Shown here: in pieces, positions 30,639 to 39,360 of the stretch
How the letters are laid out: each line of letters begins with the position of its first letter
How positions within the stretch are numbered: position 1 is the first letter of the stretch
NCBI GenBank assembly: GCA_902806055.1
Contig: CADCVD010000061.1
Coordinates: 1 to 39,648, forward strand
Reading direction: 5' to 3'
DNA length: 39,648 nt
Origin: an uncultured Rubrobacteraceae bacterium
GTDB taxonomy: Bacteria; Actinomycetota; Rubrobacteria; Rubrobacterales; Rubrobacteraceae
Program-made: the position numbers and the translations under genes
Notes under the pieces: model-generated
Told to the model about the DNA's origin: nothing
The model's input: the letters and a program-made list of their open reading frames with translations, nothing else
Database searches by the model: none

Positions 30639-32588
30639 ATGGCGTTAAGGAACGACAAACCAAATGTTTCGAGTCTCTCGGGCGGTCTCCTGAGATGGCG
30701 GGACTGGATCTACTTGCTCAGCCTTCTCGTCCCTCTTTTCGTTTACAACCTCGCCTTGAAGGCCTCCAGCGTAGCCTCGATACCCGGGCTCGCCCCGAGC
30801 TTCGAGCTGATGCGGTCGAACGTGTTCTTCAACCTGGGGTATGCGTTGTTCTGGATCGGGCTCTTCGTCGTGGTTCGCGGCGGGGGGCTTGCGCGCCGGA
30901 TCTTGATAATTCTCTTGCACGCCGCGACCGTACTCGTGGTCATCGTGACTACCTCCGCCTACCAGTACTTCCAGGAGACCGGCACCACGCTCGACTTCGG
31001 CATCGTCGCCTTGTGGTTGCCTCAGTTCAATGAGGTTATGCCGGTCCTCGCCTCGGGATCTACGCGGTGGGGTTGGACGCTCCTCTTCGCCGCCCTCCTT
31101 TACGCGGTCCTGGGCCCGTTGCTCGTAACGCGTGCCGTCGGCTGGTGGCGAGGATGGCGGGAGATGTCCCGGGCCGAGAGGTCCGGGGTCTCTCTTGGGA
31201 ACTGGCTGCCTTCTCTAGGGCTAATACTCCTGGCGCTCGGTTTCGGTTTTCTCTCGCTGCTAATCGGTGCCCGGTCGACGGACAACCCGGCAGGGGCGAG
31301 CGTATCGTTCGTGAGGGACCCGTTCGTCAACCTGGTCCTGACGGGGGCAAAGGGAGCGAGCTCCGGGGAGAATGTTTCGGATTCCGAGGTTTCCTCCCAG
31401 GATGTCGAGCATCCGGCTGCGAACGCCAGCCTCGCGGCCGCGTCCCGGACCGGGGAGCGCAACGTAGTCTTGATTCACCTGGAGTCGACCCGCGCGAGCG
31501 CCACTACGCCCTACAACGAGGACCTCGAAACCACGCCGTTCCTTGACGAGCTGGCCCAGAGCAGCCTGCTCGCTGAGCGCGCCTACACTATCGTTCCACA
31601 CACCTCCAAGGCGAGCGTCTCGGTGAACTGCGGCATAGAACCCCGTCTCGTCCAGCCGACTACTGAGGCAAACCCCGGCGGCATCCCCGTTCCTTGCCTG
31701 GCCGGCCTCCTAAAGGAGCAGGGCTACCGCACCGGATTCTTCCAGTCTTCTACGGAGGGCTTCGAGGACTTCGGAGGTCTGGTCGGGAACTTCGGCTACG
31801 AGGACTACTACCCGCTGGAGTCTTTGAGCGTGGAGGGGTTCGAAAAGACCAACTACTTCGGCTACGAGGACGACATCCTGCTCGAGCCGAGTGAGGAGTG
31901 GCTAAAAGAGAACGGGGACGAGCCTTTCCTGACCGAGTACCTGCTCGGCACGGGCCACGACGATTACCGATGCCTCTCCACCCGTTACGGGAGTGAGGAC
32001 TTTTCGGAGGACGCCGGGCTAAACAGCTACCTCAACTGCATCCGCTACCAGGACCTCTTCCTGAAGAACCTCTTTGATCAGTATAAGGAGTTGGGGCTGT
32101 ACGAGGACACGATCTTCGTCATCTACGGCGACCACGGCGAGGCTTTCGGCGAGCATCGCCGGTACCAGCACGACGATGTCATGTGGGAGGAGGGCCTCAA
32201 AGTGCCCTTGCTGATCCATGCCTCCGGATGGTTCGATGACGGGAAACGCGTCCAGGGGCTCTCGAACCAGACCGACATCCTGCCTACCATACTGGAGATG
32301 CTCGGCTACGAGGTGGAGAACGGGGAGTATCCGGGCTACTCGCTCCTCCGCGAGCCGCCCGAAGATCGCCGCCTCATGTTCAGTTGCTTTCACGATAAAG
32401 CATGCTCGGCGAGCCTGAAGGGAACGGAGAAATATATCTATCATCACGGCAACCAGCCCGACGAGTTCTTCGACCTGTCGGAGGACCCACTCGAGAAGAA
32501 CAACCTGGCAGACGAACGGGGTACAGAGATAGAGGAACGGCGCCAAGAGCTTATCGAGTGGCGTTCGAGCATCAACGCCGCATATTAG
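30639..32588 (+). CDS. LtaS-like phosphoglycerol transferase (sulfatase fold), copy 1
   Basis: A 649-aa membrane enzyme of the alkaline phosphatase/sulfatase superfamily with the architecture of lipoteichoic acid synthases: five N-terminal helices (within about 25-212), a Ser/Glu-rich linker and an extracellular catalytic domain. By comparison with LtaS the metal site would use E282 (VLIHLEST), T322 as nucleophile (PHTSKAS), H440 (GTGH) and D498/H499 (YGDHGE). It would move phosphoglycerol-type groups from a lipid onto an envelope polymer. ATG 30639 lacks a ribosome site. Its stop overlaps the stop of the convergent FemAB-like gene. A tandem paralogue is at 35225-37303. Confidence 0.82.
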   Translation: MALRNDKPNVSSLSGGLLRWRDWIYLLSLLVPLFVYNLALKASSVASIPGLAPSFELMRSNVFFNLGYALFWIGLFVVVRGGGLARRILIILLHAATVLVVIVTTSAYQYFQETGTTLDFGIVALWLPQFNEVMPVLASGSTRWGWTLLFAALLYAVLGPLLVTRAVGWWRGWREMSRAERSGVSLGNWLPSLGLILLALGFGFLSLLIGARSTDNPAGASVSFVRDPFVNLVLTGAKGASSGENVSDSEVSSQDVEHPAANASLAAASRTGERNVVLIHLESTRASATTPYNEDLETTPFLDELAQSSLLAERAYTIVPHTSKASVSVNCGIEPRLVQPTTEANPGGIPVPCLAGLLKEQGYRTGFFQSSTEGFEDFGGLVGNFGYEDYYPLESLSVEGFEKTNYFGYEDDILLEPSEEWLKENGDEPFLTEYLLGTGHDDYRCLSTRYGSEDFSEDAGLNSYLNCIRYQDLFLKNLFDQYKELGLYEDTIFVIYGDHGEAFGEHRRYQHDDVMWEEGLKVPLLIHASGWFDDGKRVQGLSNQTDILPTILEMLGYEVENGEYPGYSLLREPPEDRRLMFSCFHDKACSASLKGTEKYIYHHGNQPDEFFDLSEDPLEKNNLADERGTEIEERRQELIEWRSSINAAY

Positions 32589-33721
32589 TAGAAGATGTTG
32601 TTCTTCAGCTTATAGTAGAGGCGGTAGTATATTGGCTCGAACCTGTGCCATGCGGCGGCGCGCATTTGCCTGACCGGCAGGTCCAAGCAGCCTAAGGAGT
32701 CTACGATCTCCCCGCCGAAACCCTCCTTGAACTTGTAGACGCTCCACAAGGAGTTGCTCTCGTTCAGGTCCTCCAGCTTGGGTACGCCCGCCATGTCGTA
32801 GTGCGTGAGACCATGCTCTTTGGCCCAGCGCATTGTCTCCCACTGCAAGAGGTAGTTGGGCTTGAGGTTGCGCTGCTTCTCGCTTGATGCGCCGTACATA
32901 TACCAGTACTTCTTGCCGAAGGTGAAGACGTACATTCCGGCCAGCGGCCTCCCCTCGTACGTGGCGAAGAACAGGCGCCCCTGGCCTGCGTTATACATGT
33001 CTCGCATCACGTCGTGGAGGTAATCGCGCGACCTCCGGAGGAGGTAGCCTTCCTTCCGTTCCGACGTAGCCTTCATCCACCCGTAGAAAGTCTTCCAACC
33101 CTTCTCGAACTCCGGTTCGACCACCTCCACACCCTTCTTGGAGGCGAGGCGCACGTTGTAGCGCGTCTTGCCTTTCATGTTCATGAGAAGCTCCTCTTCG
33201 GGGCGGCTCAGATCCACGACCAGCGTGGTCTTCAGGTTCAGGTCGTAGCGGGCCTTCTCGAAGCCGAGCTCGTCCAAAATAACCTTTACGTCCTTCTGCT
33301 GTTCGGAGACCTCGGGCTCGATCTTGACGGTGTGAGCGCCCTGGTGTCTGGCGATATCCCTCACGCCCTCGAAGAAGGCTCGCACAGCTTCCTCATCGTG
33401 CCAGGGCAACCAAGGGCCTTTCGCGCAGTACATTAGAAGCCCGGGGATTGGAGCGGTGTTGTAAGCGAGGAACTGACCGACCCCTACGACCTCCCCGTGT
33501 CTCTCCAGCACAACACGCACGGGCTTCCAACCCGCGCGCTTCTTGAACTCGCCCCACTCGTAGCTCTGCAGGAAGTGGCCGCCCCCGGGTGAGTCCCGGA
33601 GCCAGCCGTCCCACTCGGTAGGGGTGATGCTCCGAGCCTCCTTTACGATGTAAGAGGCAACGGCTCGGTCGGAACCGAGTATCTTCGAGGAGGTCGAGTT
33701 GTATTCGGTGTTAGCTGCCAT
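32585..33721 (-). CDS. FemAB-like peptidoglycan aminoacyl transferase
   Basis: A 378-aa protein of the FemXAB family, which adds amino acids from aminoacyl-tRNA to the peptidoglycan stem peptide to build interpeptide bridges. Two GNAT-like halves are visible. Conserved pieces are HFLQSYEWGEFKKRAGW, KGPWLPWHD, KTRYNVRLASKKGVEV, YYMYGASSEKQRNLKPNYLL in part, and YDMAGVPKLEDLNES followed by KFKEGFGGE. ATG 33721 follows AGAGGA. It lies 16 bp after the GNAT-like gene, probably in one operon, within an envelope-biogenesis neighbourhood. The amino acid and the attachment point cannot be told. Confidence 0.9.
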   Translation of the reverse strand: MAANTEYNSTSSKILGSDRAVASYIVKEARSITPTEWDGWLRDSPGGGHFLQSYEWGEFKKRAGWKPVRVVLERHGEVVGVGQFLAYNTAPIPGLLMYCAKGPWLPWHDEEAVRAFFEGVRDIARHQGAHTVKIEPEVSEQQKDVKVILDELGFEKARYDLNLKTTLVVDLSRPEEELLMNMKGKTRYNVRLASKKGVEVVEPEFEKGWKTFYGWMKATSERKEGYLLRRSRDYLHDVMRDMYNAGQGRLFFATYEGRPLAGMYVFTFGKKYWYMYGASSEKQRNLKPNYLLQWETMRWAKEHGLTHYDMAGVPKLEDLNESNSLWSVYKFKEGFGGEIVDSLGCLDLPVRQMRAAAWHRFEPIYYRLYYKLKNNIFY

Positions 33722-33736
33722 GGTCCTCTGTACCTT

Positions 33737-34939
33737 TCACCTCGTCCAGAAGGTCGCTTCGCCATCGCCCGCGGAATATGACCAGCGGGTGATGTCACGG
33801 GCTGCTTCGTGCAGGCTGCTATCCGAGAACTTGACCAGAAGGCTGTTACGCCTCCCCTTGCGGTAGAAGAAGCCCAGACGCCGCAGATCACCTGACCGGG
33901 GTGTGCTCGTGGATTCACAGAACCTGTATCTGACGATCTGCGCCCCCGCCCGACGGAAAAGACCCACCGACTCCCGCAAGAGCGTCCGCGCAACGTCGCG
34001 ACGCTCTGGAAGCGTGGTGAGGTCGAGTATGTAACCATCTTGTCCCGTCGAGGTCACCATAAGCACGGCGTAGCCTAGTAGGGTCTCTCCTCCTTTCACG
34101 CCCAGAACGGTTACGGGGTGCTGAGGAGAGCCGGGGCCATAGCGCCAGCGTAAAAACTCCGCATTCTTCTCCGGTACGCAGTCCACGACCGCGGCGACCC
34201 TATCGAACAGCTCGTCAAAGGATTCGTCGAACCCTTCGATCACCTCCGCCTTCAAGCCGCCCGCGAAACCGCTGCCAAGCGCTTCGTCTACCATCCGCAG
34301 CCCGCCGTTCAAGAGCCTCTTCACCGGCGCGGGGATCGGCGCCCGCGGTCGTATCGGGGGCGCCGATATCGGCTCTTCCGTCGCCCGAGGTTCGGTCCCG
34401 GGGCGGTTCGTATATCCACGAACGGCTGAGGTCTGCCCCTCTGGGCGCAGAAGCCGTCTGACCGGCGCAGGGAGCGACGGCGCGGGGAGCCGGGAGACGT
34501 TCAGGAGCTTCACCGCGTACTGCAGCTGCCCCGCTACCTCGGCTCCCAGGCGGGATTCGACCTCGATCACCGCCGGCACCATGTCGCAGGCGACGCAGTT
34601 ACTGGTTGCTCGGAAGAACGTGCGCATCAGGGAGAGTGCCTGAAAGCCGTGCCGGGAGTTCACCATGTAGTCGCAAGGCGTGTGGGCGACGACCCGCTGG
34701 CCGTTTATACGATAGAACTGAGGCGTAGCCGTCAAGTGTCCCACAACCTGATCGTCGCCGGCCACCGCGACCCAGCGGTGCATATCGCTGCCCAGCGGGT
34801 GGCTGCCCAACCAGCGGTAGGCGGAGGAGTAGAACTCGACGTCGCGGGTCTCGGGGAACTGCGGATACGCATCTACGCGCAGCCTCGCCACGCCCTCCTC
34901 CAGCGATGGGTCATCGAACGGTCGTATGACCACCTTCAT
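33737..34939 (-). CDS. GNAT-superfamily acyltransferase, two-domain
   Basis: A 400-aa protein. The N-terminal domain (about 1-140) has a GNAT-like pattern with GDDQVVGHLTATPQFYRI; the C-terminal domain (about 230-390) has a second one with GYAVLMVTSTGQDGYILDL and a YRFCES turn. They are joined by a Pro/Arg-rich linker of about 60 residues. The start is ATG 34939, without a strong ribosome site. It precedes the FemAB-like gene in the same direction, so it may modify the same cell-wall or lipid-linked substrate. The acyl group is not known. Confidence 0.75.
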   Translation of the reverse strand: MKVVIRPFDDPSLEEGVARLRVDAYPQFPETRDVEFYSSAYRWLGSHPLGSDMHRWVAVAGDDQVVGHLTATPQFYRINGQRVVAHTPCDYMVNSRHGFQALSLMRTFFRATSNCVACDMVPAVIEVESRLGAEVAGQLQYAVKLLNVSRLPAPSLPAPVRRLLRPEGQTSAVRGYTNRPGTEPRATEEPISAPPIRPRAPIPAPVKRLLNGGLRMVDEALGSGFAGGLKAEVIEGFDESFDELFDRVAAVVDCVPEKNAEFLRWRYGPGSPQHPVTVLGVKGGETLLGYAVLMVTSTGQDGYILDLTTLPERRDVARTLLRESVGLFRRAGAQIVRYRFCESTSTPRSGDLRRLGFFYRKGRRNSLLVKFSDSSLHEAARDITRWSYSAGDGEATFWTR

Positions 34940-35224
34940 CGTTCCGGCCCCGGAGACGCTCCTCCATCAACCCCTACCCCTTGCTCCACGACGCACAACT
35001 CCTCCGCTTGAAAACCGTCTCCCCCCGGACCCAAGGGGCAAAGTGTAACGGAGTAACCTTGAAAGTTAAAGCGAAGTTACACGGCCTCGGTTACCTGGCA
35101 GACCGCGGCGCCGCCGGGAGCGGACGTCTTGCTTCCGAGATCTGCGAAAGGATGCCACCATCTCTTGCCGGAGATGGGGATGGTGCTTGTTAATTTTTCG
35201 TTAAGTTTGTAAGATCCGCACACT
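34940..35224. other. Divergent promoter region
   Basis: About 285 bp between the GNAT-like gene and the second LtaS-like gene. It contains several GTTAC/GTAAC words near 35045-35095, which could be operator half-sites, and the promoter described at 35187-35215. No gene is supported. Confidence 0.4.
35187..35215 (+). promoter_or_regulatory. Candidate sigma-70 promoter of the second LtaS-like gene
   Basis: A -35-like TTGTTA (35187-35192) and a -10-like TAAGAT (35210-35215) are separated by 17 bp. Transcription would start near 35222, only about three bases before TTG 35225, giving a leaderless or near-leaderless message. Confidence 0.45.
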
Positions 35225-37303
35225 TTGGCACATCGGGGAAGTCAGGGGGAAGCCGAAAATATTCCAGTCATCTCGCGAGCGGCGCTACTGAGCCGCCGGG
35301 ACTGGGTTTACTTGCTCAGCCTCCTGGTCCCTTTCGTTGCTTACAACCTCATCCTGAAATTCCTGGACGTAGCTTCGCGTCCCGGCGATTCGGAGCCGGG
35401 CGAGACCCTCAAGCTGATGTGGTCGGACATCTTCTTCAACTTGGGATATGTGGCACTCTTCCTCGGGCTCTTCGCGGTCGCGCGCAGAGGTCCTGCACGC
35501 CGGGTCGTGGTCGTTCTCTTTCATGCCGCAACGTTGCTCGTGGCGATCGTGACCACGCTCGCCCACCGATACTTCCAGCAAACCGGCGCCACGCTCGACT
35601 ACGGCGCCCTCGTCGGGCTAGTCCCCAATCTCGACGAGGCAGGCCTGGTACTTTCTCTTGGAACGGTTCCGCTCTCGGACTGGTTAATCTACCTCACCGC
35701 CCTCTTGTACGCGGCTTCCGGTCCCTGGCTGCTGACGCGCGCCGTCGGTTGGGGGCGAGCATGGCCGGGGACCTGCGCCGCCGGGGCGGATGGGAGATCC
35801 TTTGTCGGCTCTCTCGGGCTTTTTCTCTTGGCGCTCGGTTTCGGGTCGCTCTCGCTGCTGGTCGGCTTCGGTTCGACATTCGCTGACACTCCCTTGGCAA
35901 AGGACCGGTTCGCCAACGTGGTCCTGACGGCGGTCGAGGGGGAGGAGAAGGCGACCGTCGAGGAGAATGACTCGGATGCTGACTTATCGGCTACTAACTA
36001 CTCGGTCATGGATGCAGAGGAGACGACCGCCGCGGAGGATGAGCCGGATGCCAGACCGGTCAGCATGCCCCCGGCTGCGGGTACCGTCCTTGCGCTGTCG
36101 CCCTGGACCGAGAGGCGCAACGTCGTTCTGGTCCACCTCGAGTCGGCCCGCGCGCAATCCGTGACACCCTACAACGAGGACCTGAGGACGATGCCGTTTC
36201 TGGATCAGATCGCCAAGAGCAGCCTGCTAGCCGAGCGGGCCTACGTCGTCGTCCCCCGCTCCTCCAAGGGGAGTACCGCGGTCAACTGTGGAGTCGAGCC
36301 GCCCCACTACCCTGGCCCGGAGTTCGAGACGGGCCGCATACCCTCACCTTGCCTGGGCGGCCTCCTCAAGGAGCAGGGCTACAAGACCGTCTACTTCCAG
36401 TCGGTCTCCGACACCGCGAACAGTAACTGGGACGGGGTGCTCGCGAGAAACTTTGGCTATGAGGAGTTCTACCCGCCGGAGACGATGAGCAGGGAGGGCT
36501 TCAAGACTACGAACTCCTTCGGCTATGAGGAAGACATCATGTTGGGGCCGAGTGAGGCGTGGCTCATAAACAACGGGTACAACGGACCCTTTATGGCCCA
36601 GTACTTTACGGGCACGGGGCACTACGGTTATGAGTGCGTCCCCAACCGCTACGGCTACGAGCGCTTCTCTGATGATGAGGAGCTAGACCGTTACCACAAC
36701 TGCCTACGCATGCTAGACCACTTTCTGGAGAACCTCTTCGATCAGTACAGGAGGCTGGGGCTCTATGACGATACGATCTTCGTCCTCTACGGCGATCACG
36801 GCGAGGGTTTCCGCGAGCACCACGGCCGCTACATGCACGGCGACACCATCTACGAGGAAGGCATCAGAATCCCACTGATCATCCACGACCCCAAGCGGTT
36901 TCAGAGCGGCGAGCGGGTCGAGGGGCTCTCCAGCCAGATCGACGTTCTGCCCACCGTGTTGGAGATGCTGGGCTTTGAGGTAGAGAACGGGGAGTTTCCG
37001 GGTTACTCGCTCCTCCATCCCCCGCCCGAGGACCGCGTTATAAGGGTCAACTGCATCGCTGATCGTAAATGTATGGCGAGCATAAAGGGCGACGAGAAGT
37101 ACGTTTACAACTACGGCAAGCTGCCCGACGAGTTCTTCGACCTGTCGGAGGATCCTCTAGAGCAGAATAATCTGGCCGACGAACGGAGCCAAGAAGAGAT
37201 AGACGAGCGTCGGGAGGATTTACTCGCGTGGCGTCAGAGGGACGACGCCGAGTACGGCCCGGTAACATTTGAAGGTGTTCCGTACCAGGGCGCTGAAGAG
37301 TAG
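35225..37303 (+). CDS. LtaS-like phosphoglycerol transferase (sulfatase fold), copy 2
   Basis: A 692-aa paralogue of the enzyme at 30639-32588, with five N-terminal helices (about 27-215), a long acidic Asp/Glu/Ala linker (about 238-290) and the extracellular catalytic domain. Metal-site equivalents are E306 (VLVHLESA), GTGH and YGDHGE. At the nucleophile position the sequence is RSSKGS (S346) where copy 1 has HTSKAS (T322). The TTG start has no ribosome site but sits just after a good promoter. The next internal ATG is too far in. Nothing suggests the protein is inactive: serine is the nucleophile in several family branches. Confidence 0.8.
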   Translation: MAHRGSQGEAENIPVISRAALLSRRDWVYLLSLLVPFVAYNLILKFLDVASRPGDSEPGETLKLMWSDIFFNLGYVALFLGLFAVARRGPARRVVVVLFHAATLLVAIVTTLAHRYFQQTGATLDYGALVGLVPNLDEAGLVLSLGTVPLSDWLIYLTALLYAASGPWLLTRAVGWGRAWPGTCAAGADGRSFVGSLGLFLLALGFGSLSLLVGFGSTFADTPLAKDRFANVVLTAVEGEEKATVEENDSDADLSATNYSVMDAEETTAAEDEPDARPVSMPPAAGTVLALSPWTERRNVVLVHLESARAQSVTPYNEDLRTMPFLDQIAKSSLLAERAYVVVPRSSKGSTAVNCGVEPPHYPGPEFETGRIPSPCLGGLLKEQGYKTVYFQSVSDTANSNWDGVLARNFGYEEFYPPETMSREGFKTTNSFGYEEDIMLGPSEAWLINNGYNGPFMAQYFTGTGHYGYECVPNRYGYERFSDDEELDRYHNCLRMLDHFLENLFDQYRRLGLYDDTIFVLYGDHGEGFREHHGRYMHGDTIYEEGIRIPLIIHDPKRFQSGERVEGLSSQIDVLPTVLEMLGFEVENGEFPGYSLLHPPPEDRVIRVNCIADRKCMASIKGDEKYVYNYGKLPDEFFDLSEDPLEQNNLADERSQEEIDERREDLLAWRQRDDAEYGPVTFEGVPYQGAEE

Positions 37304-37448
37304 CCGTTGATGGCCTTTCGCGAAATCCCGGAACGCCGCATCGCACGGGTGCAGGATGCTTGATCGAAAAGCCTGTGCGAGCCTCCTCGTGTTCGGGGTT
37401 TGGAGGCGCCAGCGCCATCATGCGTTGTTCTAGTAAGGGGACCCGTAG

Positions 37449-39095
37449 ATGCGCATAAAAACAAAACTCGCGGACCGTAACGTTCTCATCTCGGTCGCTT
37501 TTCTTCTGGTTGTGCCCGCGGTCGCCCATCTGCTGTTCTCCTGGAGGGGCTTCGCGCCCGTGGATGACGGGTTTACGCTCGCCTACAGCAGACGCCTCCT
37601 TGAGGGGCAGGTCCCTCACCGCGACTTCATAATCATACGGCCCTTTCTCTCTCCCCTGATCCACACGCCCTTCGTGCTCTTCGGCGGCGACTATACCTAC
37701 TGGGTATCGCGTCTCTTTGTATGGTTTCAGTTCGCCTGCATCAGCTGGATCTGGGTATGCCTAGTAGACCGTGTCTTTGATAACCCCTTCAACAACGTTA
37801 CGAAGGTGTTCGTCGCGTTGGTGAGCTTCGCTGCCTCGGTCCATTACTTCGTGCTTACGGCATGGCACACGGTCGACGGTATTTTCCTATCGTCTATCGG
37901 ATTGTGGCTGCTCCTGATACCGAGGCGTACTACCGGCAGGGGGCTCGGATATCTGCTGGTCGCCGCTGCGTACCTTTGCAAGCAAAGCTTCCTGTTCATG
38001 GCTCCATTATGCGTACTGCTTCTGGGAGACTGGCGGGAGAAGAAGTATTGGTTGACCATAACTCTACCCGCGGCGGTTTACTGCGGTTACCTGCTGGTCA
38101 CGGGGTCCTTCACAGAAGCTATTTTACAGATGACTTCTCAGTCGGGCGTAGTGTCCACGGGCGTAGGAAGCTACCTGAACTTTGGGAGCTTGCTCGGCGT
38201 GTTCGCGGGGTACTCTGCGATGTACTTGTTGAGTACGCATGCCCTACCACTATTGCCTCCCAGCCGAATACGGAGGTATGTTGGAGCATCGGTGTTGACG
38301 GTAGTACCGGCGTTGTTCGTAGCGGCCGGGTTATATCGCGGAAGTCTCGCCACGGTCTCTTTCGGCGTCATCGGGATGGTGTTCGGCGCGTTACTGTACC
38401 GCGCCTCGACCGGAAGAACGCGAGACGGAGACAAAATGTCTCTCGTATCGATAGCCCTATTGTTGGCGTGGAGCGCTTCGCTGTCGGTAGGATACAACTC
38501 TCCAGCTCTGTTCCTGGGACCATTGCTCACCATACTGGCCGCCTTCGTGTATTCGAGGTCTGGGTCGCCTGCTCCCAGGCTTCTCCAGGCAGCATCGGTT
38601 ATTGCGGGGGTAGCGGTCCTGCTGAGCTTCGGTGCGTCCAGGCCGTACTATATATATCGGGAGCAGCCATCTAGTGAGCTGACCGAGCCGTTGGACGGGG
38701 TGCTTGCAGGCGGACGCTTGATCTACACCAACCCGAACACCTACGATTTCCTGATAGATCTGAACGATCTCACGGATGAAGTCTCGGCGAGGAACAGGAA
38801 GTTTGCGATCATCCCGGACGTGCCGGGGTATTGGGTTCAGTCGAGACAGGCAAACCCCTTGCCCATTGACTGGCCCCAGCCGGTCGAGCTAGGTAATCAG
38901 TACCTGGTCGGCCGCGTCACGGACGACCTGGAAGCCCAGAGTGGAGAGGTAACCGTAATAGTCCAGAAGGCGCATGCTTTCTACCTGGCAGACGGGTTCG
39001 TGCCCTTGGACGAGGACCAGTACCCGGTGGTGCAATACGTCCGTTCGCACTTCACGAAGACCTCCGAGACCGAGTTCTTCGAGCTTTATGAGTGA
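37449..39095 (+). CDS. Polytopic GT-C-like membrane protein
   Basis: A 548-aa protein with about ten to twelve hydrophobic helices in the first 400 residues and a soluble, probably extracellular, C-terminal domain (about 405-548). After the first helix comes PVDDGFTLAYSRRLLEGQVPHRDF in two parts, with the Asp-Asp pair typical of lipid-linked-sugar GT-C/GT39 transferases. ATG 37449 has AAGGGG eight bases upstream. It follows the second LtaS-like gene by 145 bp on the same strand, consistent with building an envelope polysaccharide or glycoprotein. The donor and acceptor are unknown. Confidence 0.75.
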   Translation: MRIKTKLADRNVLISVAFLLVVPAVAHLLFSWRGFAPVDDGFTLAYSRRLLEGQVPHRDFIIIRPFLSPLIHTPFVLFGGDYTYWVSRLFVWFQFACISWIWVCLVDRVFDNPFNNVTKVFVALVSFAASVHYFVLTAWHTVDGIFLSSIGLWLLLIPRRTTGRGLGYLLVAAAYLCKQSFLFMAPLCVLLLGDWREKKYWLTITLPAAVYCGYLLVTGSFTEAILQMTSQSGVVSTGVGSYLNFGSLLGVFAGYSAMYLLSTHALPLLPPSRIRRYVGASVLTVVPALFVAAGLYRGSLATVSFGVIGMVFGALLYRASTGRTRDGDKMSLVSIALLLAWSASLSVGYNSPALFLGPLLTILAAFVYSRSGSPAPRLLQAASVIAGVAVLLSFGASRPYYIYREQPSSELTEPLDGVLAGGRLIYTNPNTYDFLIDLNDLTDEVSARNRKFAIIPDVPGYWVQSRQANPLPIDWPQPVELGNQYLVGRVTDDLEAQSGEVTVIVQKAHAFYLADGFVPLDEDQYPVVQYVRSHFTKTSETEFFELYE

Positions 39096-39360
39096 ACATG
39101 GACCTTAAAACCTCGCTGGCCGTTCTTTAGCGGGTCGGCTAGCAAGTATGCTAGGTTCCCGGTGAGCGGATCAAGCTGTTGAAAGCCTTCAGGAAACTAC
39201 GCTTTCAACGCTAACTGCTCGTATAGCGGAAGCAGCTGTAAGGTGGATACGGTATGTCATCGTAGGCTTTGGTCCTATACTTGGCTCAGGGCAGAACGAA
39301 CGCCGCGAGACCCTCACTGCCCGCGAAGAAGATGCCACTCTATAAGGGCCAGGACGCTTT
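39096..39360. other. Interval between convergent genes
   Basis: About 265 bp without a supported gene. It contains the inverted repeat at 39178-39209. Confidence 0.4.
39178..39209. terminator. Possible terminator hairpin
   Basis: A perfect 9-bp inverted repeat (GTTGAAAGC with GCTTTCAAC) and a 14-base loop between two convergent genes. No T tract follows, so it could also be an operator-like palindrome. Confidence 0.35.
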
